Shown: in pieces, positions 33,933 to 44,217 of the stretch
How the letters are laid out: every line of letters starts with the position of its first letter
How positions within the stretch are numbered: position 1 is the first letter of the stretch
From: Sophora flavescens
Lineage: Eukaryota; Streptophyta; Magnoliopsida; Fabales; Fabaceae
DNA: 64,000 nt
Assembly: GCA_030762895.1 (NCBI GenBank)
Contig: CM061062.1
Coordinates: 137,623,104 to 137,687,103, forward strand
Direction: 5' to 3'
Translations under genes and position numbers: made by a program
The notes under the pieces: model-generated
Databases searched by the model: none
The model's input: the letters and a program-made list of their open reading frames with translations, nothing else
Told to the model about the DNA's origin: nothing

Positions 33933-35751
33933 TTTCAAACATTATGTTCAAGGGAAACACCTAGCACTTAGCATCTACCTAATACAATGAACTACTCGGT
34001 ATGTAGCACTTAACACCTTAATATATATGAGAACTAACCAGCAATAACCACCAATTAGAGAACTAACCAGCAATAACCACCAATAACAAGTGAAGGAAAG
34101 AAACCTACCTCTAAAGGATGCGGCCGCTAAAGGTGACTTGTGAGAAGAGGAGGGCACAGACGTTGAAGGGGTTGCCGAAGTGGTTAGCAACAAATTAGTA
34201 CCCTAGCCCTACCAACTCCAAAACCTTTGGAAGCTGAAACATAAATAAGATTATTTCAGATTAGTTCACCAAGCTTTCTATAGTATAATTAATGAAGCAT
34301 ATATGCATGCTAGCCAACATATTAGCAAGAATATCCAACCTAGTGGCAGATGGCATATTAAAAGAGAAGCAAAACAATCACCCATTATCACTTATTTACT
34401 TAGATACATGAAAACTGGGATATAGCAGAAAAATCAACATATTGCTCAGGAAGAAAAGCAAACAGAAAGAATTATAGCCCATACCAAAACAGCCAGAACA
34501 GAGATACAGAAAACAGGGTTGCAGTATCATACAAAGAGGGGCTGCAAAAGGGTTTCAACTTTCAACAGAAGATGCAGAGCACTTAAAATACCCCAATCCA
34601 AACAGCACAATGAGAACAAGATAATATAATAAGAGAAAATATAGGGAGAACATGAGAAAACAAGAGAAATCAGAACAGAAAAACCACCACAAGCAAAACC
34701 CAGAGGCTGTCAGCAAACCGAACAGCATCAATGAATGAAATTTGAGGGGAGTTTAGGGCTTTTGAGTTTGATTTAGGACCATGTCGAAACAGGAATTGGA
34801 TGGATTGCTTAGCGTCATCGCATACTCTATTTTGCCACAGCCATTGAGCAGATAGCATAGCAGCACTATCCACACATCATTTGAAAATCTCCCATGCTAA
34901 GCATGTAGCATAAGAGGGGCTAACGCATTGCTACACAATACAGTGGTCACTATAGCTCACTATTAAGTAATAACAACTAAGAAAACAGTAGCTGTTGGTT
35001 CTGGAGCTAACTCTCATTTTTATCCTGGGGGCAGAAGGTCTCAAGAAAGTGGAGTACTGCACTCAACCCAATAAGAGAGACCTATTTCAAAAAGTTCGTT
35101 TCCAAAAATCTATTCCTTATTCAAGCTTGACACTATGAGACTCAATATTAATGCACAAATAATCATGTGGTTCTGATTTGTGAAGCTTTTTGTGATAACA
35201 AACTTTATTCTATGATTCTATTCCCTCTCCCAAAACTGAAAAATAAATTGCTAAGTAGAAAAAAGCTAAAAAAGAAAAAGATTCTTCTTAACCTCAGGTA
35301 TGAATCACAATAGCCAAACACAATATATTCATACCTGTGGACTTAGCATTCTACAATATAGATCACATGCAACATAGATAGAGATTAGAAAAGCAATGCT
35401 TCAACAACCAGCTCTTAATTTCATATCAAAACAGAGTAGTGGCGGCCGAAGCTTCAATGAGACAGATAGCTTCAATGAGAAAGGAGAGAATGACATTGAA
35501 GCTTCAAAGATAGAGTAGATAGATGAGAGAAGATCAGAGTAGAAAGAGAAGAGACTCACCTGAGATGATGGTCGCGACGATGAAGGTATGAGAGAGGCAC
35601 ACACGGTAGTGGTGGTTGTGCTCTCGGCGGTTGTGGTGAGTTGATGTTTGGGGGAGGAGGGGACATAGGTCGCGGAGGAGGAAAGAATGGGGTTTTCTGA
35701 AAGAATGGGATAATGCGCGGATGCGAAGGAGGGAAAAGGAAAAATTGGGAC
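33933..35751 (-). other. CACTA 2 region upstream of the gene, no coding sequence recognised
   Basis: Contains a direct duplication 'gagaactaaccagcaataaccaccaa' at about 34030-34085 and AT-rich stretches; presumably promoter, leader exon and intron of the minus-strand gene. Confidence 0.55.
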
Positions 35752-36190
35752 TATTACACATCGGTTATACCTAAAACCGATGTGTTAAACATCTTATACA
35801 CATCGGTTATTAAGAAACCGATGTGTAAAAGTAATATTTATTTATTTTATTTTTTTCTGTATAATTTTCTACATCGGTTATAAGGAACCGATGTGTAAAA
35901 GTAAGATTTTATTTTCTTTTTTTTTATTTCTACATCGGTTATTTAGAAACTGATGTGTAAAAGTAAGATTTTTTTTTCTTTTTTTTTTCTTTATACTTTT
36001 CTACATCGGTTATATAGAAACCGATGTGTAAAAGTAAGATTTTCTTTTCTTTTTTTTTCTTTGTACTTTTATACATCGGTTATTTTTAAACCGATGTGTA
36101 ATAATTTGGTTTTAATTTCAAAAATGCCACCGCCTCGTTTTACACATCGGTTTCTTAAAAACCGATGTGTAAACTCCGATGTAAAATCCC
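35752..36190. repeat. Right subterminal palindromic repeats of CACTA 2
   Basis: Six or more copies of 'acacatcggttat...aaaccgatgtgtaaaa' hairpins separated by T-rich spacers, mirroring the left end. Confidence 0.9.
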
Positions 36191-36208
36191 TTTTCTGCAC
36201 TAGTGCAG

Positions 36209-37600
36209 ATCTTAAATTTTCAAATTAAAACCTATTAACCTTCCAAGAAGATCACACTAAGACCACCTCATGAAGGATACAACACCACCTTTAATCAGAG
36301 AAACCTGCAAAAATTCCAATTTTTTTATATCTTTCCTTGTCCTTTTTCCATATTCCAAACTATTTTTTTAAAAATAAAGATCATAACTCTTTCAATTTTT
36401 CCTTTTTTTTTATTTTTTTATTTGATTTTTCTGTTTTTGATTCTATTATAATCGATTAGAACAATATCCATTATCCATATAATCGATAACCAAATTTTCA
36501 CAGCTGATCCAAATACAAACTTAATAGTGTTTCTTCATGGAAGTACTATAACAGTGGATAATGACACATGCGCTATCTGTTCCAATATATATATATATAT
36601 ATATATATTTTTAAATGTGCTCCACCTGGATCATGTATCCTAGGGGTAAGTATGGGACGGGTTATGTTTAACCCTCACCTGATCCTAAATGTTGATTGGG
36701 TCAATTCCTTGAACACAAACCTAATCTTAGACTAAAAGGAACCCGATCACATACGAGTTGGTTTAAGACCGTGCCTAGATCGGACGGGACCGAGTTGGCC
36801 CGAAGTTTAGTAGATTATTTGTAAATTGTTTGAATTAATCTCAGAATATGAAAATACGATACACATTGCATGCAAATTCTCAAAGGTATATGTATATATA
36901 TATTAAATATATGAAACATAATATTAGCCGTGCTCTATGACCCTCCTTACAACTTATTTTTTTGACTTCTCATCTCCTTAAAAATAGAAGTGATATACAA
37001 GGAGCATAAAAAAAAGCTATTTTTTTAAAAGGAACTTTTTATTAATAAACAAAAGTGAAATACAAGGAGCATAAACAAACAAACAAAAAGCTACTCCCAA
37101 CAACTTATTTTTAATGTTTGCTAAAAAAATCTTTAAAAAATTATCATTTTTTGTTATCTTTTTTGTTGCCTATTGTAATTTTGAATGTTTGCTAAAAATG
37201 CATGTCATCCTTTCAAATATTATTAATTCTTATAATATGAATCTTTAAAAATTTAAACATGAAAATCATGATTATGACAGTCTTTTTTTAAAAAAAATCT
37301 TATCAATCATTATATACCTAAATCATCTTTTAAAATCAACAATATTTTGTTTATAAAAATAATATTTTAAAAGCTTAATTAAATATCCCTAATATGCTAA
37401 AACTGGATCTTAATTCGGGGTGGTCATCAACCGATCCAAACTGCAAAAAATAAAACTGAAAAAAGTATTTTTTATTGGATTGGATTGGATTCGTATCCTC
37501 TAGTGAAATCCAAACCGATCTATAATATACATATACTATTATTTTTGAAAATATATTATTATTCATACTTAAACATTGTTTTTCATACTTTTATGTCCCT
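36209..37600. other. AT-rich intergenic sequence
   Basis: No gene recognised. Holds an (AT)n run at about 36581-36608 and AT-rich low-complexity sequence. Confidence 0.7.
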
Positions 37601-37687
37601 CGTTTTTTTTTTGATAAATAAAAAGTATATTAGAATGAGTACAAGGGGTGCCCGAACCCGTATACAGGGAAGCCAAGTAACAGACAA
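37601..37687 (-). repeat. Short LINE 3' tail
   Basis: On the minus strand 'ggcttccctgtatacgggtt', 'gggcaccccttgtactcatt' and an AT-rich end with an A-run, a common terminus of truncated plant LINE copies. It abuts the SINE at 37688. Confidence 0.5.
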
Positions 37688-37885
37688 GGCTTGGTCCAGT
37701 TGGTAAGGATAATGCTTATAACCCACAAGGTTATGAGTTTGAATCCCACTACCGATGTGAGGACCTCGTTGATGGGTAATCTGTAAGTACCTCTGCAAAC
37801 GTTTTTTGAGCCATGAGGCCTGCCCTAGCCCTGGTGAGCTCTCGGGACCCAACTCACCTAAACTTTTATCTACCAATAAAATAAA
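37688..37885 (+). mobile_element. tRNA-derived SINE
   Basis: An A-box-like element (TGGTCCAGTTGG, 37692-37703) and a B-box-like element (GAGTTTGAATCCC near 37735-37747) are spaced as in an RNA polymerase III internal promoter. The body reads 'gaggacctcgttgatgggta' and the end is an AT-rich 'ttttatctaccaataaaa'. A second, antisense copy lies at 39257-39358. No clear target duplication was found. Confidence 0.65.
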
Positions 37886-38316
37886 TATTAATGTCTTAAG
37901 TTTATATTTTGCTAAATTTTTTGATGCAAAACTTATATGCACTTGATTGAGTAAACATAAAAAATAGGAAATCATGTAAGTAAATTTGGAAAATAATTTG
38001 CTACAATTTATTTGTAGTCAAATCAAGGAAAGAAATATGATAAGTGAGAGTAGATATAGATAATTAACATAAAATAACATGTTAAAAAATATTAATAATT
38101 ATTTTTTCTCAAACTTCCAATAAAATAAAAATTATCTTTTGTCCACTATTAAATACGTAAAAAAGACACTTGATATAAGAAGAAAATAAAATATGACAAA
38201 AACCGAATTATTACACAATAACTTTGAGACTTATTACACATTACACAACGCCAAATTTGACTTATTACACTGTTCTTGAAATTATTTTTTCCTAGCCTAG
38301 AAGAGTAATTAAATTT
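37886..38316. other. AT-rich sequence, no gene
   Basis: Nothing recognised on either strand. Confidence 0.6.
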
Positions 38317-38361
38317 ACCTACTTTTAAGGTAGAGTTAAATAACATAATATTTCTCTTTAA
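38317..38361 (+). repeat. Left copy of a 45-bp direct repeat
   Basis: 'cttttaaggtagagttaaa' followed by 'acataatat' and 'ctcttt' recurs at about 39369-39413 with few differences. The two copies bracket the CACTA fragment and the SINE relic. Confidence 0.75.
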
Positions 38362-38719
38362 TAGGTATGATAGAAATTAATTTCACAGTAAAAGTGAAAG
38401 GATAAATTCAATTGAAAATAATAATATAAAGATAAAAAGATTTCACTGATTCCATTAATAATTTTTTTTTCTACATCACTGATTTCATAATTTTGTCTTC
38501 ATCTTCGTAAATTTATAAGATTTTTGTTGAAGCATGTTCTTGAGATAAGGGTCAGTCCAACACCTATTGAGGCTTAAAGCAAATTCTAAAGCAATGTTTT
38601 TTCAAACCCGATAAAGCAAAGTCGATAATTTTGGTGTATACCGGATATTGATATTGAGATCTATTTAGTGTGATATTGATAGAGATCTATTCATTGTATA
38701 TTTAATATTGATATATATT

Positions 38720-39256
38720 GGTTATTTGTTCGTCGCAAAAAATGAAAAAATCGTCACTAAAATTTGTTGCTATTAATGATGGATCTGTCATAAATAGCGA
38801 CGTATTTGAACCCGTCATAAACAGTGACAGATCTGAACCCGTCGTAAACAGTGATAGATCTAAACTCATCTTAAACAGCTATGGATCTAAACCTGTCGTA
38901 AACAATGACAGATCTGGACTCGTCATAAACACCGACAGATCTAAACTCGTCGTAAACAACGACATATTTGAATCCATTGTAAACAGCGACGTATTTGAAT
39001 ATGTCAGTAGAATGGATAAATACTAATTTATAGCAAATAGCACGACAAAATGAAATCCGTCACAAAAAGTGGCGTCGGTAAAATTGAACGGTGAAATTTA
39101 TGTTTCATCGTAAAAATTGCATCGTTAAAAATAAACAAATCTATCGCTAAAATAATTTAAAAAGATAAGTTGAAATTTAAGAATTCTGTCTAATTCCGTA
39201 TTTTTTCCCCTTTAGCGATGAATTATGCCCGTCGCTGATTTCAATTTTTTTAGTAG
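38720..39256 (+). mobile_element. Decayed CACTA terminus with subterminal repeats
   Basis: Carries 'gtcgc'/'gcgac' words in both orientations and ends TTTTTTTAGTAGAG (about 39243-39256). On the minus strand this reads CTCTACTAAAAAAATTG, one base off the CACTAC start of CACTA elements. The opposite end was not found, so it is a truncated copy. Confidence 0.55.
38787..39002 (+). repeat. 27-bp tandem repeat, 8 units
   Basis: Eight consecutive units of exactly 27 bp, consensus close to 'gtcgtaaacagYgacagatc' plus 'taaaccc'. As 27 is a multiple of three, an open frame with nine-residue repeats (such as VINSDRSEP) runs through it. It looks like a subterminal transposon repeat rather than a gene. 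Confidence 0.9.
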
Positions 39257-39358
39257 AGTATCACCCACCAACGAGGTCTTCACATTGGCACAGGGATTTC
39301 AACTCATATCCTTATGGAAAATGAATCTTATCCTTACCAACTAGATCAACCTTCGTCG
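39257..39358 (-). mobile_element. Antisense, truncated SINE copy
   Basis: Minus strand 'gatctagttggtaaggataa', 'gatatgagttgaaatccc' and 'gacctcgttggtgggt' match the SINE at 37688 (A box, B box and body). It directly abuts the CACTA terminus at 39256. Confidence 0.7.
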
Positions 39359-39504
39359 ACAGACTTACTTACTTTTAAGGTAGAGTTAAATGACATAATA
39401 TCTCTCTTTCACCAAAACGAAAGCAAACTGCAGATAATGACTAAAACCAAAGAGAACCACATTTTATGGGACCAAAAACTTCATTGAGCAAAACCAGAAA
39501 AGCA

Positions 39505-39600
39505 GTTGTTTTGGGTAAAATTAAACACCCTCTAAAGGTGGAGAACATTTTTATTTAAAAAATAGGGAAAATATAGAACAACCTTAAGGAAATTTTATTA
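39505..39600 (-). repeat. Right copy of the distant inverted repeat
   Basis: Reverse complement of the pattern at 28045-28155 (same ordered words 'ccttaaggttgt', 'ttttccct', 'agagggtg', 'acccaaa'). Confidence 0.65.
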
Positions 39601-40089
39601 AAAGTATCTATATCTATATCTATAGTAGGATATACAAAGCAGAATGTATGCAAGAACCTATTTTACATGTGTCATTCTCTCAAACTATCCATGTCAGCGT
39701 TTTCCTACGTGTCATTCATACCTCGTTTCAAGGGATGACTGAATATGTAGCAATTTGCCTACAAAAGGAAAGATTTCAATGCATTAAAAGACATAAATTT
39801 TCAAATTCAAATTATGTCATAAAGGAGTATTATTGGAAGGTCTATCAATGGAAGGTCAATTATTTGATTTGATTGATATTTATTTCATTTGATTGACTGA
39901 TATTTTTCAAATTTGATTTGATTGATAGTTATTGGCCTTTTGTTCTCATAGCCCTTTTTATCTTTCTCACACCACCCCTCAATTTTTCTTTCTCTGGTAT
40001 GACTTCTATAACTCATCTCTCTTATCTATTTTATATTATTTTATTCTATTTTGTTATCATATTTTATATAAACTTTTTTCCTTTGTTCT
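39601..40089. other. AT-rich flank of the retrotransposon array
   Basis: A (tatcta)n run at 39605-39623, otherwise AT-rich sequence without gene. It ends at the left edge of the gypsy LTR. Confidence 0.65.
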
Positions 40090-41267
40090 TGAGACGCCCC
40101 GACGTCCCATTAAAGAAAACAAAAAATATTAAGACCGAATTTCGTTATTATCGTTAAGCTGATATATTAAAACAACAAAAAAAATTAAAAATTAAAATAT
40201 ACACCACATATATACATACATACATAACATATACACCTCAAGACCTGATACAGATGCAGTGAGGGAATCCCATCGGTCCCGATCCCAAAATGTACAAACC
40301 GATAATCAAACGGAAAATAAAAACAACATCCCAAAGAGACAAGACGCACAGCATAGACTCGTACTCAACTATGAGGATCCACTATTCATCCTCCAACGTC
40401 CCGGCTCATACGAGGTCCCATCAAGCTCCTCCATAGCTGGCTCCCCAATAGGATCTTCTCATCACGATCACATAAAAAAAAACATATGCAATATAGAGAA
40501 GACAGGGGATAAGAAACCATATAACATCAAACGTGGAAAGGGTTTAGCTACATTTAATTAAGCAATGGCACACTAAACATCCGTCTCCCAAGTATAAATA
40601 TATGTAACACAATCATCCTCAATCCATATCTAGGATCTTTCCTCTACCCTCCATCATGATGCACTGCATATGCTGTATGAATAATCTCCTCTGGTATCGG
40701 CCCTATCCGGATATCACAATAATATAATCGACACGTCCCGTAGTCCCCGACGCACACCTCTCGTCCCCGGATGGAGGATGCCCACGCAAAGCAATGGCAC
40801 ATAGCCACACAACCGGTGCACACCTCTGGACCACAATCCAAGATACTCTTGCAATGCATGAACTATAGCTGCGACTAAAATGAAATCATCTCTAGACGGT
40901 CCACCGTTAGCCTATCCCCGGGAATTCTCCCTCCAAGGCATAGACCCGACTCGACCATGTTTCAGTCCCTCATATCATAGACCATGTTTGGTCACACTTT
41001 CTAGTTCCCTAACCGCTCATCATAATCTCATAGATAACCTCCAAATAGTCTCATCTCATCAATCTCATCCTCTTGTTACGATAATCATCTCGGTTAGGCA
41101 CTGCTATCACATATCATATGCAATCCCCAATACATCCTCATGTCTCAACATAACTTGTAACTTACTCAACCTCTAAGCGCAATAATAACACTCATCATAT
41201 CATCACAATCATCATCATGTTATCCAAAATCATCATCATATATCATTTCCAATTAATAAATACCAAA

Positions 41268-41271
<4 letters not shown>

Positions 41272-41332
<61 letters not shown>

Positions 41333-41333
41333 G
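41272..41333. repeat. (ATA)n microsatellite in the left LTR
   Basis: About 20 trinucleotide units; the matching place in the right LTR (around 54196-54208) has only a few. Confidence 0.95.
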
Positions 41334-41431
41334 TATTAACACTTTCAAAAATAATTACAACACTCATGATATCATACATCAAGTACCAAGTTCAAATCAA
41401 CCAGTCAAACATTCAATCATCACGTAATAAA

Positions 41432-41435
<4 letters not shown>

Positions 41436-41479
<44 letters not shown>
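41436..41479. repeat. (AT)n microsatellite in the left LTR
   Basis: About 22 dinucleotide units against about 5 in the right LTR (near 54311-54320). Confidence 0.95.
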
Positions 41480-41482
<3 letters not shown>

Positions 41483-42102
41483 GCGTAACGACGATAAACG
41501 CACAATTTCTATATCATCATCGGTACCACTGAGTAGTCCCCAATGTGGTATAGACATTGTCCGTTACTCGCTCTCGTGTAGGGTTTGGGTCACCCTATGC
41601 CATTATCTAATTAAATGTAACTGCGTCGTTTCCAACGTTAATTAGTTTCTTTCCCCCACCTGGGAAGTCGTGCGCTAAACGAAACGAGATGAACGAAGCG
41701 TTTCTCCTTTGACCTCGATTCTGTCCTGTGCAATACGAGGCCCTCAGAGCTTCCAAAATTTCACCTAAGCGTCGCATTGCGAAGCACACGTTGCTAAGAG
41801 TTCATATTCGAAAACGAAATTGAATTCCGACAAACGAAATGAAAGATACTTCAAGGAACATAATGGAACAAGTTTAGACCTAAATGAGGATGATTTACCT
41901 TCGGTTTTTGAAGAAACGGAGAAGAGAAGAATGAAGGTATCGTCACTACGATCACAACCACGTACTCCGATTCGTGACGGGACGAATGAAACTCTCAAAC
42001 TCTTAGCTAGAAGCTCTTCTCTCCCTAAAACTTCTCTCTCTCTCTCTAAGATTCCCCTCTCAGTTTCTCAGTTTTCTCTCGACTCATTGCTCTCTGCTCT
42101 TT

Positions 42103-42113
42103 CTTTTATGGCT
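42103..42113 (-). promoter_or_regulatory. Putative TATA box, left chromovirus LTR
   Basis: Minus strand GCCATAAAAGA, directly downstream of the dyad cluster; equivalent site near 54944-54953 in the right LTR. Confidence 0.4.
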
Positions 42114-42164
42114 TAAGTGACTTATGTCACTCAAGCCATTGTATTTTGCTGAAATTCTCGCTAG

Positions 42165-42376
42165 CGCTCAAGCGTTGGAAACATAGCGCTCTAGCTTTCC
42201 AACGCTTGAGCGTTGGCTTTTCCACGCTCGAGCGTTGGAGGGTTGGTGGACCACCGCGCCATGCAACCAATCAGGAGCTGCCACGTAAGCCCTGATTGAC
42301 ACGTGGCAAGTCAAAGCATGGCCCTTATCTGTTGACTTGGGCGCTTGAGCGTGGATACTCCCACGCTCGAGCGTTG
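42165..42376 (-). repeat. Cluster of acgctcgagcgt-type dyads, left LTR
   Basis: ACGCTCGAGCGT (42224-42235 and 42363-42374), CCAACGCTTGAGCGTTGG (about 42199-42216) and related 'agcgct' and 'gcgcttgagcgt' motifs. Confidence 0.85.
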
Positions 42377-42714
42377 ACTTATGGCAAAAAGTCAACTCTT
42401 TGAATTCAAGGTCCGTTCGACATCCGATTGCGCTCAAATTTGAGATATAGGCTCATTAGGACCAAATAAACAACTTAAAACCATCAAAAAGGCCTAATCT
42501 CATCTCTAACCCCAAAATTCCTATTTCACACTCAGACGTCTCAAAAACCTCACCGGGAAAACCCTAATTCGGTTCTTATGTTCAAACTCATCCGAAAAAG
42601 CTACGTACTTAACATGCAAAGGTCTCTATGCCTCAAACCACATCTCCCCTATATATTTCAAGCCCTAAACCTGATCCTTCTACTTAAACCACAAATGAAA
42701 TCACGGATGTTACA

Positions 42715-42781
42715 TTTCTACCCCCCTTAAAAGAAATTTCGTCCTCGGAATTTACATACCTGAAAACAGATGGGGGTATTT
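42715..42781 (-). pseudogene. pol: Last codons of chromovirus pol and polypurine tract, unit 1
   Basis: On the minus strand the bases after the nested element continue pol ('PHLFSGM', stop), then 'ccgaggacgaaatttc' and the purine tract ttttaaggggggtagaaa next to the LTR. The nested element's duplication here reads GTATT (42776-42780) against GTACT on the far side. Confidence 0.75.
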
Positions 42782-42999
42782 TGATGAGCCTCTGGTTGAC
42801 TGGTTTTATAACTAATAAAGACCATGGCTTTGTGCTAATTTTATATCATTTTCACCCAAATTAGACTTGATTGTCTTTAAGTAGTATTTTGAGTCTGTAA
42901 AGTATTTTTAAGTTAATTTAGTTGATTTAGAGTTAAATAAAACACTTATTCTATTTTCTGTTTTCAGGTTAATAAAAGGAAATAATTCTGGAGCTTTCG

Positions 43000-43332
43000 C
43001 CCTGCGAGAAAGGCATTCGCCTCGCGAACCAGAAGGTGACTGTGCCAGAGAAATTGCAACCATTCTGTCTCGCCCCGCGAACACTTGACTCGCCTCGCGA
43101 GTAATCCAAGCCTGGAAGTCGGAAAGCATCACGGTTTACCCGTGTAAAAGGTCACGGGAGTTACAGTTTGGAATTTGAAGAGTTCGCCTCGCGAATCCAA
43201 TCCTCGCCTCGCTAGAGTGAAGCCCAGAAGTCATGACCTATCCATTCCTCGCCACGCGAGCCTGCTTCGCCTCGCGAGAATACCAAACGCTGCAAGATTC
43301 GCCTCGCGAATGTGTTCTCGCCTCGCGAGAAA
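43000..43332 (+). repeat. Cluster of cgcctcgcga dyads, nested LTR copy 1
   Basis: About ten motifs of the form TTCGC-CTC-GCGAA or CTCGC-CTC-GCGAG, where the outer base pair changes on both sides together. The same cluster lies at about 47140-47475, 55840-56172 and 59970-60305 in the other LTR copies. It ends just before the TATA box at 43351. Confidence 0.88.
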
Positions 43333-43350
43333 GCTGATTCCAGAAAGTTG

Positions 43351-43358
43351 TATATAAG
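43351..43358 (+). promoter_or_regulatory. TATA box of nested element 5' LTR, copy 1
   Basis: TATATAAG within 'gttgtatataagtcag', about 20 bp after the last dyad; the equivalent in copy 2 is near 56191. Confidence 0.65.
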
Positions 43359-44098
43359 TCAGTTTTAGGCAGAACTAAAAGGGGACTAGCTTTAGGCTAG
43401 GAGACTGGCTAGTTTTAGTCAGAATAGGAGCCAGTAGTTAGTCTTTTATTTTCTCCTTAGTTTATTGTTTTCCTTTTGTAATGGAGAGCTAGTCTCCTAG
43501 ATTAATCTACTGGGATTGGTTTCCATTTACATTTGAGGTTCTGTAATTCCTGTTTTCACTTGCTTTTCTCTTTTCAATACGATGCTATATGTTTCTGTTT
43601 GCTTAATTCAGGAATGTATAGTGTTGTATTGATTCATTTCGGTGATGTTATGTTCCTATATATAATCGCGTTTGCTTATTTCGCGTGCGTTCAATCATGT
43701 TCGCTTAGTTCATGAGTGCTTCACCCCGTTTGCTTAATTCGGGAATAGGGACATATATCTGTAGTAGTGGTTTCGCTTGTAAATTGTTGCTACAACCGAG
43801 AGGGGATTAGATTCTGCTTAGGGCTTGGATTTATATGAACTAATGATAGTGGGAAACCGAGAACAGTAGGTTAATCGCTTTAGTTTAATTGTCAATCTCT
43901 TAAACTGCCTGTTTTTATTGCTTTGTTTTCTTTATTTTATCTCAATCCAAAACCCCCAAAACTAACTTTTGATTTTATGTTAATAATAACAACACCTAAG
44001 AGTCCTTGAGAGACGATACTCGAGTTGTCGCTTCCCTATCTACATTATTTTGTAAACGCTCGTTCTTTTTGGCGCGTGGCGACAGTGCGTTCAAAAAT

Positions 44099-44119
44099 TG
44101 GCGCCGTTGCCGGGGGCTC
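44099..44119 (+). other. Primer-binding site of nested element, copy 1
   Basis: TGGCGCCGTTGCCGGGG perfectly complements the 3' end of plant tRNA-Asp(GTC), 5 bp after the LTR. Copy 2 has the same site at 56939. Confidence 0.92.
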
Positions 44120-44217
44120 TTGTTTGTTGTTATTAGCAGAAAATAAAATTTAAAAAAAAAAAAAAACAACTTTGCTGAATTAGTTTTGTCTGCTTGTCTG
44201 GTTGTGAATTTTACCCC

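Larger units (their letters stand above)
29718..36205 (-). mobile_element. CACTA (En/Spm-type) DNA transposon with Ulp1-like gene, 6488 bp
   Basis: Left end CACTAGTGCACAAAAGGGAT and right end, on the minus strand, CACTAGTGCAGAAAAGGGAT. The 3-bp duplication CAG flanks it (29715-29717 and 36206-36208). Subterminal regions at both ends carry paired 'acatcggttt/aaaccgatgt' motifs. One decayed minus-strand gene lies inside (about 30535-33667). No TNP2-type catalytic transposase was found, so it is probably non-autonomous. It is a different family from the element at 4542. Confidence 0.92.
40090..42714 (-). repeat. Chromovirus LTR, left copy
   Basis: On the minus strand it starts TGTAACATCCGTGATTTC at 42714 and ends GGGGCGTCTCA at 40090. 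2625 bp. It contains expanded (ATA)n and (AT)n tracts that the other copy lacks. The 98-codon plus-strand frame at 41820-42116 also exists in the other LTR but is antisense and has no recognisable domain. Confidence 0.9.
42782..44093 (+). repeat. 5' LTR of nested element, copy 1
   Basis: 1312 bp. It shares diagnostic bases with the 5' LTR of copy 2 (for example 'ggggactagc', 'aacacctaag') rather than with its own 3' LTR ('gggggctagc', 'aacacctacg'). Confidence 0.92.

Noticed and set aside
37688..37760. Functional tRNA gene
   Set aside because: It has A- and B-box-like elements but no convincing cloverleaf or anticodon arm, and it continues into a SINE body.
38718..39026. 102-codon protein with nine-residue repeats
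   Set aside because: The frame is kept open by the 27-bp period; the context is a transposon subterminal region with no further gene signs.
41820..42116. 98-codon frame present in both chromovirus LTRs (also 54662-54958)
   Set aside because: Conservation is explained by the LTR duplication; it is antisense to the element, Ser-rich and without domain features.
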